Positions 34,833 through 48,049 of a DNA stretch of 64,000 nucleotides are shown in pieces (position 1 is the stretch's first letter; each line of letters starts with the position of its first letter). Origin of the DNA: Elysia chlorotica. Taxonomy: Eukaryota; Mollusca; Gastropoda; Plakobranchidae. The notes under the pieces are model-generated. The model did no database searches. It saw only the letters and a list, made by a program, of their open reading frames with translations, and was not told the origin of the DNA. The stretch is from positions 194,434 to 258,433 of the forward strand of contig RQTK01000168.1 of the NCBI GenBank assembly GCA_003991915.1, given 5' to 3'. Position numbers and translations under genes: made by a program.

Positions 34833-35277
34833 TAACCGACACTTATTTACAAGTAGGCCTATACCCGGTATATAGGCCCCTACAATTTATTTTTACTATG
34901 AATGGATTGGCTTCAAGGGAACCATATTATGGTTCAGAAAACAATTCATATAAAAAAAATCAATATATTATTTTGAGATATGAACAACACAGATAGAAGC
35001 ATAAAACACAAATTGAGGATTACATGAAATAAGCACCATTAAAAAGGATTTATAATGCAGATTTTCACCTACTAATAATTTGTAGGAAAACGTTTTTATG
35101 TAGCAGATCATCAAAAAGCTCTAATTACACTTAATATTAATGGGTTCATTAATTCCTCTTCGTAATCAGTTCCTCTGATTCAAAGATCTGTAGATACCAT
35201 TTAAATAATTATTCTCAGTCATTTGTTTTAAAATATCACTTTAAAGACTTGTCAACTAATAAAGCTCTATTTTACAG
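34162..35277. other. Region between ependymin start and first visible SYVN1 exon
   Basis: Likely holds the ependymin-like promoter and either a SYVN1 promoter or the end of its first intron. I looked for the conserved N-terminal SYVN1 exon (YLTKS.PSMA followed by a donor) and did not see it. The middle is dominated by purine-rich low complexity. Confidence 0.5.
34430..34825. repeat. Purine-rich AGGAGG/AGCAGG block with (GA)n run
   Basis: 34430-34690 is an irregular AGGAG/AGCAGG purine tract of about 260 bp, with very few pyrimidines on the plus strand. 34775-34825 is nearly pure GA. The 74-codon Arg-rich frame at 34475-34699 comes from this composition. Long purine tracts can form triplexes, which is a general property and is not shown here. 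Confidence 0.85.
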
Positions 35278-38200
35278 GTGATGTATGTGCAAGCTCTTGT
35301 GTTTGTTGTTTTGATGGGGAAAATGTTGAGAGCTGTGTTTTTTGGACAACTGAGAGCAGCTGAAATGGAGGTAAAGCTCGATTTCTTCCTTTTCCTAAAT
35401 AATCTTTAAAAAAAATAAAGCAGACCTGCGCAATATGTTTGAATCACTTGACAGCTTTCTTGTATGTACATCTTAAAGTGGAGAAAGTATCAAAGTTTCT
35501 TGAATCTTAATGTTTGTTTATATCAGAAGTCATTAAGAAAAAAAATATAATAATAGTTCTAAAAGATGGATTCAATTTCTCTGTAAGATGTGTAATGGAT
35601 ATTGATTTTTTTCTTTCAGCACTTGATAGAGCGGTCGTGGTATGCTGTGACAGAGACCTGCCTTGCCTTTACAGTGTTCAGGGATGATTTTAGTCCACGT
35701 TTTGTTGCCTTGTTCACTCTTCTTCTATTCCTCAAATGCTTTCACTGGTTGGCTGAGGATAGAATTGACTATGTAAGCATTGACACACTTATTTGACATT
35801 AAAATTTGAATCTTTGTTTTAAAATAATATTGTTGTGAAAGATTTTTTTTCTTTTGAATTATCAAATTTTGAAATTGCATAGTTTTTTTTTCTTTTCATA
35901 ACAATAAATATCTTTTTTTTTGTTTAATTAATGTGATTTGATGTTTCTTTAAATTTATAAGTCGTCTTGTTAGACAACACTATTTAACTAATGTGGCTAC
36001 AGAACTGTAGTCCAAAAACTGCACAAATTTATTTTCTGTATCATACAACACTTGTCTCACTTTTTTTTTTTCTTCAGATGGAGAGAAGTCCTACCATATC
36101 ATGGAAATTCCATTTCAGAGCCTTATGTAAGAGATCTGTTGTGTACTAAAATATTTACTTATTAACTTGACACATTAGAATTGCCCTTACATTTTTGTGT
36201 TCTTTACTATTAGCATATGCTTGAGATAATGAAATGAACAGATTAACTACATTTTTTTTTTAGCTATTTGGTGCATGCAGGTAATTATTGTCTTTTTTAT
36301 ATTATTTTGGCAGTTCATTTATAGTTTGTATGCTTTTCTATCCCCAGCTCTTATGTTTGTTTTGGGTCTCCTAGACATTTTGTTTGTGAGACATGCATTT
36401 TATTCAACAATGTCTAAAGGTCCCTCTGTGCAACTTGTATTTGGTTTTGAGGTAAATGACACATTATAATTTAAGGTGCTAAATTGCATACCAATTTATG
36501 ATTCTACCTGAATGCCAATCAAATCAATTTTTTTAAATATGCTCACTCCAATGCAAAAAATGAGGATTAAAAAAACTTTTTGTTTTCTTAGTTATACATT
36601 AGGTGCACTAAAAAATTAATTATGTATAATATGGCTTGTATGGTTTGAAATCTTAGAATTGAAGTAAAATTGTGCTTTAAGTTATGTGAGTGGTGAATTG
36701 CCCATATTCATTATATCTTCTAAATTAGTAATTGTTCTGAAAGAGCCAACATGATTCATCTATGACACGAAAACTCGAATATTTGCATACTACTGAGCAT
36801 ATCATTCTGACATCGTTTTTCATCCATGATAAATACTGAATATTAATAAGTAAAATAAGTAAGATGAACTTGTTCCTTTGTAAATTGCAGACCAAAGAAG
36901 CCTGCATGTTTAGTTAAGCTCACTGTCAGTGCAAACTTACTTATCATAATATATGCTGTCTAATCAAATAGCAATTCAATTTTCCAGTATGAGATTTTGC
37001 TGACTGTGGTGATGATGACATTCATCAAGTACCTTCTCCACACCATAGACCTTCAAAGTCAAAATCCATGGGATAATAAAGCTGTTTATCTTCTATACTC
37101 AGAGCTTGTTATGGGTGAGTTATGGGGCAAAATCATTAATGATTAATTCAAGAAGAATAACTGTCACAAGTTCATGTGGTTTAAATGTTTAACTTGAAAA
37201 AAAACCCGACAATTCTAACTGTAGAAGAGGCACATTGTTTCATCAAGGCCTGTAACTTAAGTATTAGGCTCTTTTATATTAATGTTTTGTATCTTTTATT
37301 TTATTTTCAGGCTTTGTTCGTGTTATTCTATATGTGGCCTTCGTTTTCATCATGATCAAAGTCCACACATTCCCCCTGTTTGCTATTAGGCCGATGTATC
37401 TTACTGTCAGGTAAGTTTATATTCATTCATTGCTCTAGCCTGTGTGTTGTCATACAATTCTGTAGCAGGTGGGTTGCAAAGAGAAAGTCTGCCTATCGGA
37501 CGGAGAAAGCAAAGCTCTCTCCCAGTCTAAAGCCTCCTAGATATCAAGAAAAGGTCTAGACAGCAAAGGGACCCAGAGCAGTCCACCCAGGACTTGGTGG
37601 ATCACATTACACTGGCACGTCATTGAAACTTTGGTGCCTTATGAAATTTGAAATCAATGTCAGTAGGTAGTTAAGCATAGCACGTATAAATCTAGATCAT
37701 TTTTTTAGCTCAGTTTTGGATTTAAGGTTTTGTCCCATTAATTGTAATCAGATTAAGGGTACTAAATTTTAAGATAATTTTTACAAATAAAAAATTCTGG
37801 AACTCATCACTGCTATTTCCCTTTGGATTTAGGACCCACTTGAATTTCCTAATTTAGTGGTAAAGTGTCAGGAGAATGCCAAAATGATTATGGCCAAGAA
37901 GAATATCTAGGATTTATATTTTAATGAGCACATAATAAGGTAGTATTTTGGAAAAAGTCTAAGAGACATAATTTATGTCCAGAAATCATATTCTGGGCTA
38001 TGACTGATTCTTCTCTGACAATTTGTAAAAGATAAAAAGCTGCTTTCTTTAATTTTTCTGTGTTGAGTCTCTGTTTTGCATATGTAACCAGTTTTGTTGT
38101 CTATGGCTTTGGGTAAAATTGCAAACACGAAAAGGAGTTATTGAAATAAAACATATTTTTATTCCTAGAAAACTGATCAATAGTGAAAACTAGAAATAAT

Positions 38201-41200
38201 GGTTTCTTATGGTTATCGTCTGTTGGAATATTTTTCCCATGAATCATTTACATGTATGATTTCAGAGTTCCTCATTGTTAAGGGCTGAATGAGAAGTATG
38301 ACTTGTTTAATATGACTACAACTTCCTATTTTGTGTTTCTGTATGAATTTTTTTTTTTGCACATATTACAAACCCTGATGTATTTCATAACATAATTATG
38401 TGTGTCGACGTCACAAATGAGATATTTTGCGGCAAGGCTTGAATTGAGAAAATTCCAATTTTTTTCTGGGGGTCAAAATTATAGCACATTTTCAAACTAA
38501 AACTAAAGGTGGGCATGAAATTTGCTCTTAAATGATGTTTTTTATGCCTTTTTGTATGTCAGTAATGTACATTTTGCCAATCTTAAACCTAAATCAATGA
38601 CAATGACCCGGCTTTTTATGGCCTCAATCCAGCCATTTATACCCGGTAGCACCCATGTATTTGGTATGATAATGACTGTCTTTTTATATACTGCACTCTG
38701 GTTGGTTGAAATTAAGTATCCGGAGCATTCTTAGCCAATTAAAATCATTATTTTCAACACTCTTGGCTAACAACGAGAGTCTCGGATATGAACAAAGATT
38801 GAAAAGTTGGACTACTTGGGGTATCGATAGTTACATCAGGTCTAACCCTTTTGAGTTTTGCCTAAGCAGTTCAACTTGTATCGAATTATCTATATTATCG
38901 TCATAGCCCACCTTCCCTTTAACATCCTTCTGTTTCCTTCACCCTCCAACCTCTATCGACCCCCTCTTTCACTCATTTCTTTTCTTTCAATATTCATGTA
39001 TATAACTGGACTTTCTTCATTTCTAGTTACTTGTTTATTCCAATTCTTTGGCAGAAATAAATGCAAAAATTAATGATTCCTGTCTATTTTCTCTCCATTT
39101 CTAGATTCTATGCCTCTCAATGGTTCGTTTTCCTGCCTCTGTCAATCTATCTATCTTACACCATAGGATTTTATTGTTTCTTCTTATTTTTTTGTTTCAA
39201 TTAACAGTCGTGATTGTTTTGTTCCACTTAAATGGAATCATGAGTTGTTCATCAAGGCTCTTAGGTGTTTTTTTTTCTTCTTTTTCATTCCTTCTTGTTC
39301 CTTGATCTTCTCTTTCACTTGCTTTTAAACGTGATAATTGATATAAAAACAAAATCTAGATCTAGCTGCGCATCAGCGTAGATCTAGATCAAGTTTTATA
39401 TTCAATCTAAATTCCAGATCTAGGAATGGTATGGGGTAAATGTATACTCTTCTAACTCAGAATTGATCCTCACATAATGTTCAGGTAAAAATAATAGCAA
39501 TCACACGGAGAGAAACGTTTATCAAAGGATGATCATGGAATCAACCCACTTGATCTTAAAAGTGGCTGCTTGTTGCATGGTTTTAGTATGTATTAGTGGT
39601 GCAGACTTATGATAAGTGTACACAGAGTGTACATTATAAGTTTAAACTAATGGAAAATGATAGAATGGTTTACCATTTGAAACACCTCAGTAATATAGTA
39701 TAAAAACAATCGTTGCGACACATTCTTTACAGTTTTATACCACCGAACTTCATCTGCAATCCGACCCTCACCTGAATCCATTCTTGAACATTCTTGAAAT
39801 AACTATAACTTTAAAAAAAATTAAGATGTTTTGAAACTTTCTTCACCACTTTAAAGCTTAGACTTTGGGCTTTCCAGTGGTATCAATATGTCAAAATGTA
39901 TAAATGCCGCAAAACTTCTCATTTTGTGAAGTCTCCACACATATTGTTTGAATCAAAACAATACCATGTCATACAGTTTAGAAATTGAATGTATTTTTTT
40001 TTAAACTCTTATGTATTTTATATTTATAATCAAATGAAACCTTAACCTTTATTTTTCTTCAAAACTACAGGGCATTCCAAAAGGCAGCTCAAGATGTCAT
40101 CTTGTCCAGGAGAGCTATTAGAAACATGAACACATTGTAAGTTTTTTGCAGTGATAATATTTGAAACCTGCTTGAAAATACTATGTCTATTTTGCTTATA
40201 AGGGTGTCATCTTAATTTTATTTGTGCAATTGGGGGTAAACAAGGCTAAAGTAGAAAAGATTTTGACTTTTTCCACCTACCCTCATGGCTGTCAGTATAA
40301 TCCGACCTGCTGAGAAAGGAGTATCCATGTGCTGTAAAAAATTGTTGGACTATGTAAGTTTTAGATCAGTGGATCCTTCTTGGAAGCCTAGGAGAGATTA
40401 AACTAAAAGAGAAAGGAAAAAAGAAAATGTGCAATTGTTTAAAAACTGTTTGAAAGGAAAAGCTTTGAAAGAGATGAAGTGCATCTCATGGTCAGAATTA
40501 TCTTTTGTTTCCTATGGCTTAAAATAAAAGTGATAAAGTTTTCTTTACTGGTCTGATTCAGCTTCATATGTTTAGTGCGCACAAAATAAAACCTGATTTT
40601 TGGAATGTGCCAACTTTCTAAAAATTGGTTCAGTTATGAACATCATAGAACTTATTAGTTTGTGCAGATTGAAGTTCTGAAATTTTTAGAATCACATTTA
40701 TTGAATCAATGGCATTTGCATAATATGTCTTGCAGGTGTTAATTTTCATCTTTACTTTTGGTTCTGCCTTTCAGATATCCAGATGCAACGCCTGAAGAGT
40801 TGGCCTCTGGAGACAATGTGTGCATTATTTGTCGTGAAGAAATGACCAGCGGCTGCAAAAAACTGCCATGTAACCATATCTTTCACACAAGCTGTCTGCG
40901 CTCCTGGTTTCAGAGGCAGCAGACCTGCCCTACCTGTCGCCTTGAGGTGCTACGCATGTCAAGGCCACCTCATCAGCAGCAGCAGCAGCAGGAACAGCAG
41001 CAAGCGCCACAACCTCAGCAGGCTCAGAATCAAAATGGGCAGGCACCACTGGATCAGATGCAGAATCCTTTCCAAAATAGTATGTTCCATTTGTAGATTG
41101 AAAATACTGATGTTTTTTTTTTTTGAGAATTGTAATGTTCAATTTATCAAATTCCTGTAGTTTTAGCGCATGTGGGAAAATTTTTGTTTTAAACAAGATT

Positions 41201-44200
41201 TAAAGAATCTAAAAACAGGTTTTTTTAAAGCTGTATTTCAAATTTATATATTCTGATAGATCAATATTTTTCTCCAGAAATATGCATTATTCACTTTAAA
41301 ACTGAAGCATATGAGTCTTGTGTAAAAAAAATGCAAGCATTTGTTATAGTCTGCATTCAAGCGTGGCCATTTATATTTTGCAGTTAAAAAAAAATCTGTA
41401 TGACAAAAAGCAGTCTTTTTTTTTTTTTTCTTAAATTTTTGGTATATGTACTGGTTAGTGTAAAATCAATTGTGACAATTGAAGCTTGATAATTGATGAC
41501 TATTTCCTGTTTTGGTTCTAGTAACAAAGTGGTTTTGGACTGACACTGTTTTTCTTCTCTGTAGTGCCTGGTATGTTTGGTGGCATGCCTTTTCAATGGA
41601 ACGGTGCTGCTGGTGCCATGCCTCCACCTCCTCCATTCATGTGGCAACCTCCGCCCCAGCAGCAGCAACAGCAGCAGCAAGCAGCTGGAACAACAGGCCA
41701 AACACCCTCCCCAACCTCACCATCATCTGCATCACTAACATCAACAGCAGCAGCCACTACACCTTTAGAGGCAAATGCTCAAACAGGTGATTAATGCTAA
41801 TGCATACCTACTTCTTTGTCACAGAGGCTCCACCTATCTTTGCTGTTGGTTTGTTCTTTAGTCCCTTTTTTCTCAATAGCTGAAATGACAATGAGTGGAT
41901 GATAGTCTAACTTTTTTATTTAAAATATTTTCAGAGTCCATGCGTTTGAAATTTTCATTCACAAAAGTAATATTTTTTTCATTTTTCCTCCCTCTCTTTT
42001 TCCTAAATTCTTAGGTGGAAATGCCTCTACTGCAACTTCATCCTCACCATCAGCCCAGGTGCCACCATTCCCAGGATTTCCTCCCTTCATGCCTGGGATG
42101 CCTGGCATGCCTGGGATGATGCCACCAATGTTCTCATATGGTAAGTGTTGCTTGAATAATAGAGTAACAAGTATACAGTTTTAATGCAATAATTTTAAAG
42201 AATAAAATATTTGTAACATCAACAAGTAGGCTATCTCATGGAGAGGTATGAAGACTGAAGCCTGACACAGAGACAGAGCAGGATGCCAGGACTTCTTTCT
42301 CAGCTTTTTACATTATCCATTAAATGCCAAAGGTTGCATTTTTTTGTTTTTTATTGTTTAAAGATTTAATATCTAGTTCACAGCACTGCCACGTATCCCT
42401 ATAACCTAAAAATAAACCCACCAACTATTGATAGATAAACATACTTAGATGGAGACTATTGCACCCATTTGCAGTGATGTAGGGAGGACAGGGAAATGTT
42501 GATTGATGGGTTTTATCTCACAAATATTTGATCCAGTGAAGTACAATACATAGGTGACATTCAACTGGCCTCCCCTCCTCATAGCTGTATGCAGAGAAAA
42601 CTCATGCTCAATTTGCCAATTTTATTTGTTTGACAGTTGCCATATGGCTAGGTTGCAGGTATTTGTGTTGACCATAGTTATGTGAGTGTGAAGTTTAGGA
42701 GTTACACAATGTTAGCAACCTTAGGAGGACGGTCTGGGTGTGGGCTCTTTTGGGATCGGTTTGGAAGATTGCTTTCCTTTTCAAAATAAAATATGTATTC
42801 AATTTCTTTCTCAATGTAAAGGGTTTAATAAGTATCATTTAGATTAAGAGACGATTACTCATCTTGAAGTTTTAACTGCAACTTGAAATAGATGTTTTTC
42901 ACCGTGGGTATGTTCACAGGTTTTCCTTCACCACCGTCATCTATGGCGGGCCTTAGTGATGAAGAGCTAAGAGTGATGGAAGGTATAGAGAGAAGCAATG
43001 TGGAGGCAAGAATACAGTGGTTGAGAGATATCCAGGCGTTACTGGATGGGGCTATGGTACTCATTAATCAGTACAACTCTGTGGCCAGCCAAGTTAAGTA
43101 AGTTTTATTACGCATATTATTTTTTTTCCAATAAAGATTAATCTTGTGTCAAGCTGTTTATCTAATAAAGCTTCTAAGTCTAACAAAACCAGGATAGAGC
43201 ATGTCAATCAGGTCATAGGGCAAATAAACTACTTTTCAGAAAGCCATAAATTATTTGCTAAAAACTTTGGCCCACCATCCTCAACTGTGTTGATGTTGTC
43301 AACTTAAGTATTTATTTGGATCATAGTTTCTAAAAAATAGAAGTGTCAAAAAATTGTTGTCCAAAAGTATGTTTTTTCAAAATTTCATACCTCTAAAAAT
43401 ATCAAAATTTTTTGCGTTGAAACATTGAGTCCATTTTTTTTCTTTCAGTTCCAGATTCTCTGGTGCTAGTCCACCTCCAGTGGTTCCCATATCAACACAG
43501 CAACAGCAGGCCAGCAGTACAACAAGTGCCAACTGGTGGCCTGCAGGGTCTGGCGCTAGGCCGAAGTACTCTTCCACAATTAGCAACACACACACGACAG
43601 ATTCTAAGAAGGAGCGGTCTGGCAGTCTGAGTTCTACATCCGAAAAAGATGAGAAATTGATCCGCAAGGAGAAAGGTACAAATTTTCAACCAAACTTGAG
43701 AAATCTATTCTGAGTTTTGAAAATAAATTTTTGTATGTAAGGTCTATACACTATTACCACTGATTGTACGTTAGGGGATGGAAAAAAAACCCAACTCCCC
43801 TAAGTGTTTTTTAAATGTAAATTAGAAAATGGGAATTTTGCTTGGGAATTGTATGTATTCCTCAAATATTGCAAGTTTTGGCTCTTAAAAATGGGGCTCA
43901 CTGAGATCTCATGATGAACAAAAAAGGGTACAATAGACCTGCCATTCATACAGATTTAATCAGAATCATTCTGATTTTTTAATGAAAATTCCCCTTGTTC
44001 TGATTTTGTGATTTTTTTTGGTGGACGCATTTTTTTCATCTGCGAGAAAATAATGCAGGCTCTTTTTAGAGTCTATGGCACTGAACGTCCGGTACTTTAA
44101 TCATCAGCCCACCCGTGCAGATAGATCTAGTTCTGACTCTAGTCTTTGTTAGTGTTGGTGTAGTCTGTAGACAATGTTAATAATAGATTCAGGTAGATGG

Positions 44201-46613
44201 TCCTCATTTCAGGATCTCATGACAGACTACGATAATACATTATTTTATATGAAAGGATCTGTCCTTTTAAGTTTTTGTTTTTCTAATATGGTCGAATGGG
44301 GATGGTAAGAAAGATATTAGGTGTAGCCAATGTTGGTGATATCAACTCAAATGTCTACATAAAGTAAAAAAATTGAATAACCATAGGAGTTAGTTTGTAC
44401 AATAAACAAGTCCAACTAGTCAGAATAAGTTAGGTTACCTCAAGCTTGAGTACAAATTGAGACATTGTAAAAATTCACCCACTGGTCTGTTTGCAGTTCA
44501 CACAAAAATGTTCTTAGGGACTTTGCCTCTACAGTGCTAGAATTTAACCATATTCAAAGATTCAGTAAAAACTGTTTTCATACCAGTGTATGCAATTCCC
44601 TTCTGTTTCTTACAATTTTAGATCAGGATGATGAAAAGAATTGCCTGTTGTTGAGGGTTATTTTTTTCAGAACACCACACGTTATTCAGATTTTTTAGAA
44701 CAAATTCAATTTTTGACAGTCATTCAGATTTTCTGTTCCTGAAGTGTGGCAGGTCTAGACTACAAAACATGACAAGGTTAAGAATGGCAAAAAATTATGA
44801 AACAATGTTAAACAAAAACATTATAGTCTTAAGGTCCCCACCGAGTGCATCTGTATTCCGCGTCTGTCTATTTGATGGAGGAATTGGCTTACTATTAAAC
44901 CTGTTAGCGAACACTGGGGGAATGCGTCCGATGTTCATCCGTAACGTAAACCAACGTACGTTAAAAAAATTCCATGGAAGCAAGTTAAGTGCTGCACTTC
45001 GTTTGGCCCGTTGATGGACGTGAATTCCTGGCGGAGCGGTTTTTCACGATACATCATCCCATCTTAAAATAAATTGCGTATTTGGAATCAGCATCAAAAA
45101 TTACATTTTAAAAGATACCAAATACATTATGTCAACGTCCTAAGTTATAAATTTCATAACTTTTTTCTTCTCAACCACGCTGACTACAAGTGTAGCGCGA
45201 TCTAGAAGTATCACTTTTCACCTTCCCTGAGATTTTATCTATTTTCACGTTTAATGTAGACTTTTGAGCAGGTTTAGCTTGATGTTGCATAGGCTTAAAA
45301 AATAACACACAGACAACATCATCAAAAAGGAAAAAAACCAGTGACAAAATCTTCAAACCGTCATACTGATCTTATTCTTAAAACAGACTACTTCAATGCA
45401 GTATTTCAATGCAGGACCACTTGGTTAAATCATGGATTCTGAAAGTTCAACAAAGTGAAAAAAAGGCAAGCATTGTATGAGAAATGCAACATAAACTACT
45501 GTAACAGGACTGCATTTCTGAAAGTACAGGCACGAAAAATTCATTTGGGCAGAAAAGGGCGCGATACTAGAGTTGAATCATTATCTTACTATCTGGAGAA
45601 CTAAAAATAAGTCCCCTATTTTGACGGTTCGTTTAAAACAGATCCACTGTGCGTGCAGTGGTATCATACTTTCGCACGTTCCGTCACATATGTTCTCGCC
45701 CATGCAACAGATGTATGCACTCGGTACGGGCCTTAAGGGTTCATATGGACTTTTCATCAAAATATGATAATCCTCTGGTTTCGCTCAAGTCTTTGCACTG
45801 ATTTCAACTTAAAGCAAGCATTGGGTTCAACATATTTCGTTATCTACACTTGGAATACATAATTTTCCTAGACCAAATAAAGTCGAAGCATGTTAAGAAA
45901 ATATTTTTAATTATTTATTGTCTTATAGAAATTTTGCGCTTGTTCGTAAAGTTTGAAAGCTCGCTGAATATCTTTGAAAATGTCTTTTCTTATATTTTTC
46001 ATGAAATAAAATTTTTTCCCCGCTGCTTAAATTTAACTATAACTTGCCTGTTTGGGTGGTTTAATAATTTGACTAGCCTAGGGATGATGTTTCATAAATA
46101 ACATTTTTGTTGTTCACTTATTATTTTTAAGTATCAGAGAACATATTTGCCTTTTATTATGATTAAAGCTTCCACCAGACTTGCATATAATAGTTTAAGA
46201 TAAAAGGGATTATTTATTGCAGCCCTTTCTTGTATTGATTTAGATTTCATACTGTATTTGGGAGAAAGCCAAGGGAAGGAATGGTAACCACAGCAATTAA
46301 AAAAAATACTTTAAGTCCTGCCTCAAGCGTATACAATAAATTAACAATCCCCTCATAATTTTATTCATATATCTTTTCAGAAGGGAGCAGTGTTGCAGCA
46401 GGGCTCTCTCAAAAAGAAGAAGAGATACCAAAATGGTCAAATCCAAGAGAAGAAGAACATTCCGATGAAATGCACGAAGTACGCAAACGGAGGTTGCAAC
46501 ATTTCTCCCAACAATTGGATACAAGTAGTAGTGGTTTAGAAAGTGAAAAGAACAAAGATATGGACAGTAGCAGCAGTGACAAAATTAATCCTGACTCTGA
46601 GGGCAAGCACTGA
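35278..46613 (+). CDS. SYVN1: E3 ubiquitin ligase synoviolin/HRD1 (13 exons, N-terminal exon not found)
   Basis: Exons: 35278-35370, 35620-35772, 36078-36126, 36348-36451, 36988-37114, 37311-37410, 40071-40136, 40775-41079, 41565-41786, 42015-42140, 42920-43097, 43449-43675, 46381-46613. All phases agree, giving 660 residues to the TGA at 46611. HRD1 sits in the ER membrane and ubiquitinates misfolded proteins for ER-associated degradation with SEL1L/HRD3. Diagnostic segments are FFGQLRAAEMEHLIERSWYA, RDDFSPRFVALFTLLLFLKC, HWLAEDRIDYMERSP, QNPWDNKAVYLLYSELVMG and HTFPLFAIRPMYL, with several membrane helices. The RING-H2 domain lies in exon 40775-41079: CIIC, LPCNHIFHTSCL and CPTC, with all eight zinc ligands present. 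After the RING come Gln- and Pro-rich and Met-Pro-Gly linkers and a C-terminal helix (KRRLQHFSQQ). Exon 35278 begins at residue VMYVQA, equivalent to about residue 45 of vertebrate SYVN1, so one upstream exon is missing. The SYVN1 identity is certain from sequence recognition. Confidence 0.97.
37460..37640. other. Unclassified GC-richer segment in a SYVN1 intron
   Basis: Within the long intron 37411-40070 this stretch (GGGTTGCAAAGAGAAAGTCT to CACTGGCACGTCATTG) is clearly less AT-rich than its surroundings and looks like inserted repeat DNA. I cannot name a family. The rest of that intron, including a T/C-rich part at 38890-39310, shows no coding signal. Confidence 0.35.
40290..40415 (+). mobile_element. 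Diverged SINE with the CCTAGGAGA-type tail
   Basis: Weakly preserved body (AATCCGACCTGCTGAGAAAG, GAGTATCCATGTGCTG) followed by GGATCCTTCTTGGAAGCCTA and GGAGAGATTAAACTAAAAGAG, the second type of SINE 3' end. It lies in the SYVN1 intron 40137-40774. Confidence 0.55.
42225..42310 (-). mobile_element. Decayed SINE body fragment
   Basis: The plus strand reads GAGACAGAGCAGGATGCCAG then GACTTCTTTCTCAGC and a TTACATTATCC word, which on the minus strand matches the middle of the common SINE (AATGTGA..CTGAGA.AGGAGTC). Old and short, in the SYVN1 intron 42141-42919. Confidence 0.45.
43676..46380. other. Last SYVN1 intron, with unclassified inserts
   Basis: This 2.7-kb intron contains a region at about 43930-44770 in which CAGATTTT/TTCAGATTTT words recur, and a less AT-rich part at 44770-45030 with an 81-codon frame. 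Neither shows a domain that I recognise. They may be pieces of decayed mobile elements. Confidence 0.35.
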
Positions 46614-47596
46614 CTGAAGAGTTGGCTTTAAGTATTGGATGTTATGATTCTCACAAAAGGAGTGAAGCAAGTTTTTTTATGTTTTAACTGATTTTTATTT
46701 AAGAGTGCCAGAGATTAAATCATGTTACTTTCATGATGTTGTGTTTGTTGCGTGAGGTTTTATTTGATTGGTATAAATATTATTGTATTACTCAATATTA
46801 TGAAATGAAAAAAAAAACATTTTTTAAAGTATGAAGAATCTAGTCTTTGAAGGTCTAAATGATAACCAATATTGCTTTTCTTTCTTTTTTTTTTTTTTTT
46901 TTTGAAAAAAAAAATGCCTCTTTGCTTTAACAGCTAGCTTTTATTATATCAGCAAATATTTTTGCAAATTTTTTTTTTTTTTTTTTTTTTCAGAGACACA
47001 ATTGAATATTCAAAGTACAATATTTTAGACCATTTTCACGAATCACTTGGGGCATGTGAATATACTTGTCATTTTATCATTTTAAAAGAAATGCCATACA
47101 TCCTATGGGTGCTCTATTGATAAGATCTTGTTCATTTTCAATGAAATCAATGATGGCAAGTTCTTATGTGGACAGAAGGAAGTTTTCGCTCACATTTCAT
47201 GCTTATTCAGTAAAGCTGGAGGCTAGTCATAACTCTCCCAAATGGAATTATAACAAAGTTTCTGACGTTTCCCAAAGAATTCCATTTAGAGAGACGGCTG
47301 CATCAGCACATGTTCAAACCTCAAACCTGCTTGTCAATTCAGAGCACAACTGAGTGATCTAACTTGGTTTACACATTTCAATATATATGTAATGAAGTTG
47401 CATTAAGTGGAGTTGTCTTTCCTCAAACAATAGATATTTATTGCAAGTTTTTTTCTCTCTCTTCCTTGTATCAACAGCACTTTGTGTAATTTGTCAAAGA
47501 TGGAAGACACGTGTTGTAGCAATCTTTGGTGCTAAGGATTTTGCATTTTGGACTAGATTCTTCCTCTTTTTCTCCCTCTCGAACCCTCCCTCCCTC

Positions 47597-47642
<46 letters not shown>

Positions 47643-47870
47643 CATTTTTCCCTTCTCTTCCTTAGTCAAACAAATCTCATTCCATCTTTTAAATGTCTTG
47701 AAGTGCCTCTGCTTCTGTCTGTGTACAATAGCTCTTTTTAAGTGTTTGTCTTTTTGCATAGCTACCTAATATTCTTATTCTAATTTTGATTGTCTTCATG
47801 TTGTTCTAGTCTTATTTCTGTCTTTCTCCGTGCAAGTCTCTGTCAACTTGTCTGTCTATTTCTCTGTCCT

Positions 47871-48008
<138 letters not shown>

Positions 48009-48043
48009 TGATCTGTCTATTTCTTTCACAGCAAACCACACCC

Positions 48044-48049
48044 AATAAA
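48044..48049 (+). promoter_or_regulatory. Candidate SYVN1 polyadenylation signal
   Basis: AATAAA right after the long CT microsatellite, about 1.4 kb beyond the SYVN1 stop. No transcript evidence; another site could be used. Confidence 0.3.

Noticed and set aside
39340-39425. AGATCTAG-rich imperfect palindrome as a MITE
   Set aside because: The arms match only partly and no target duplication or defined ends are seen; similar AGATCT words occur elsewhere by chance or as an undefined repeat.
40930-41701. Minus-strand frames opposite SYVN1 exons
   Set aside because: These are shadows of the Gln- and Pro-rich coding sequence on the plus strand.
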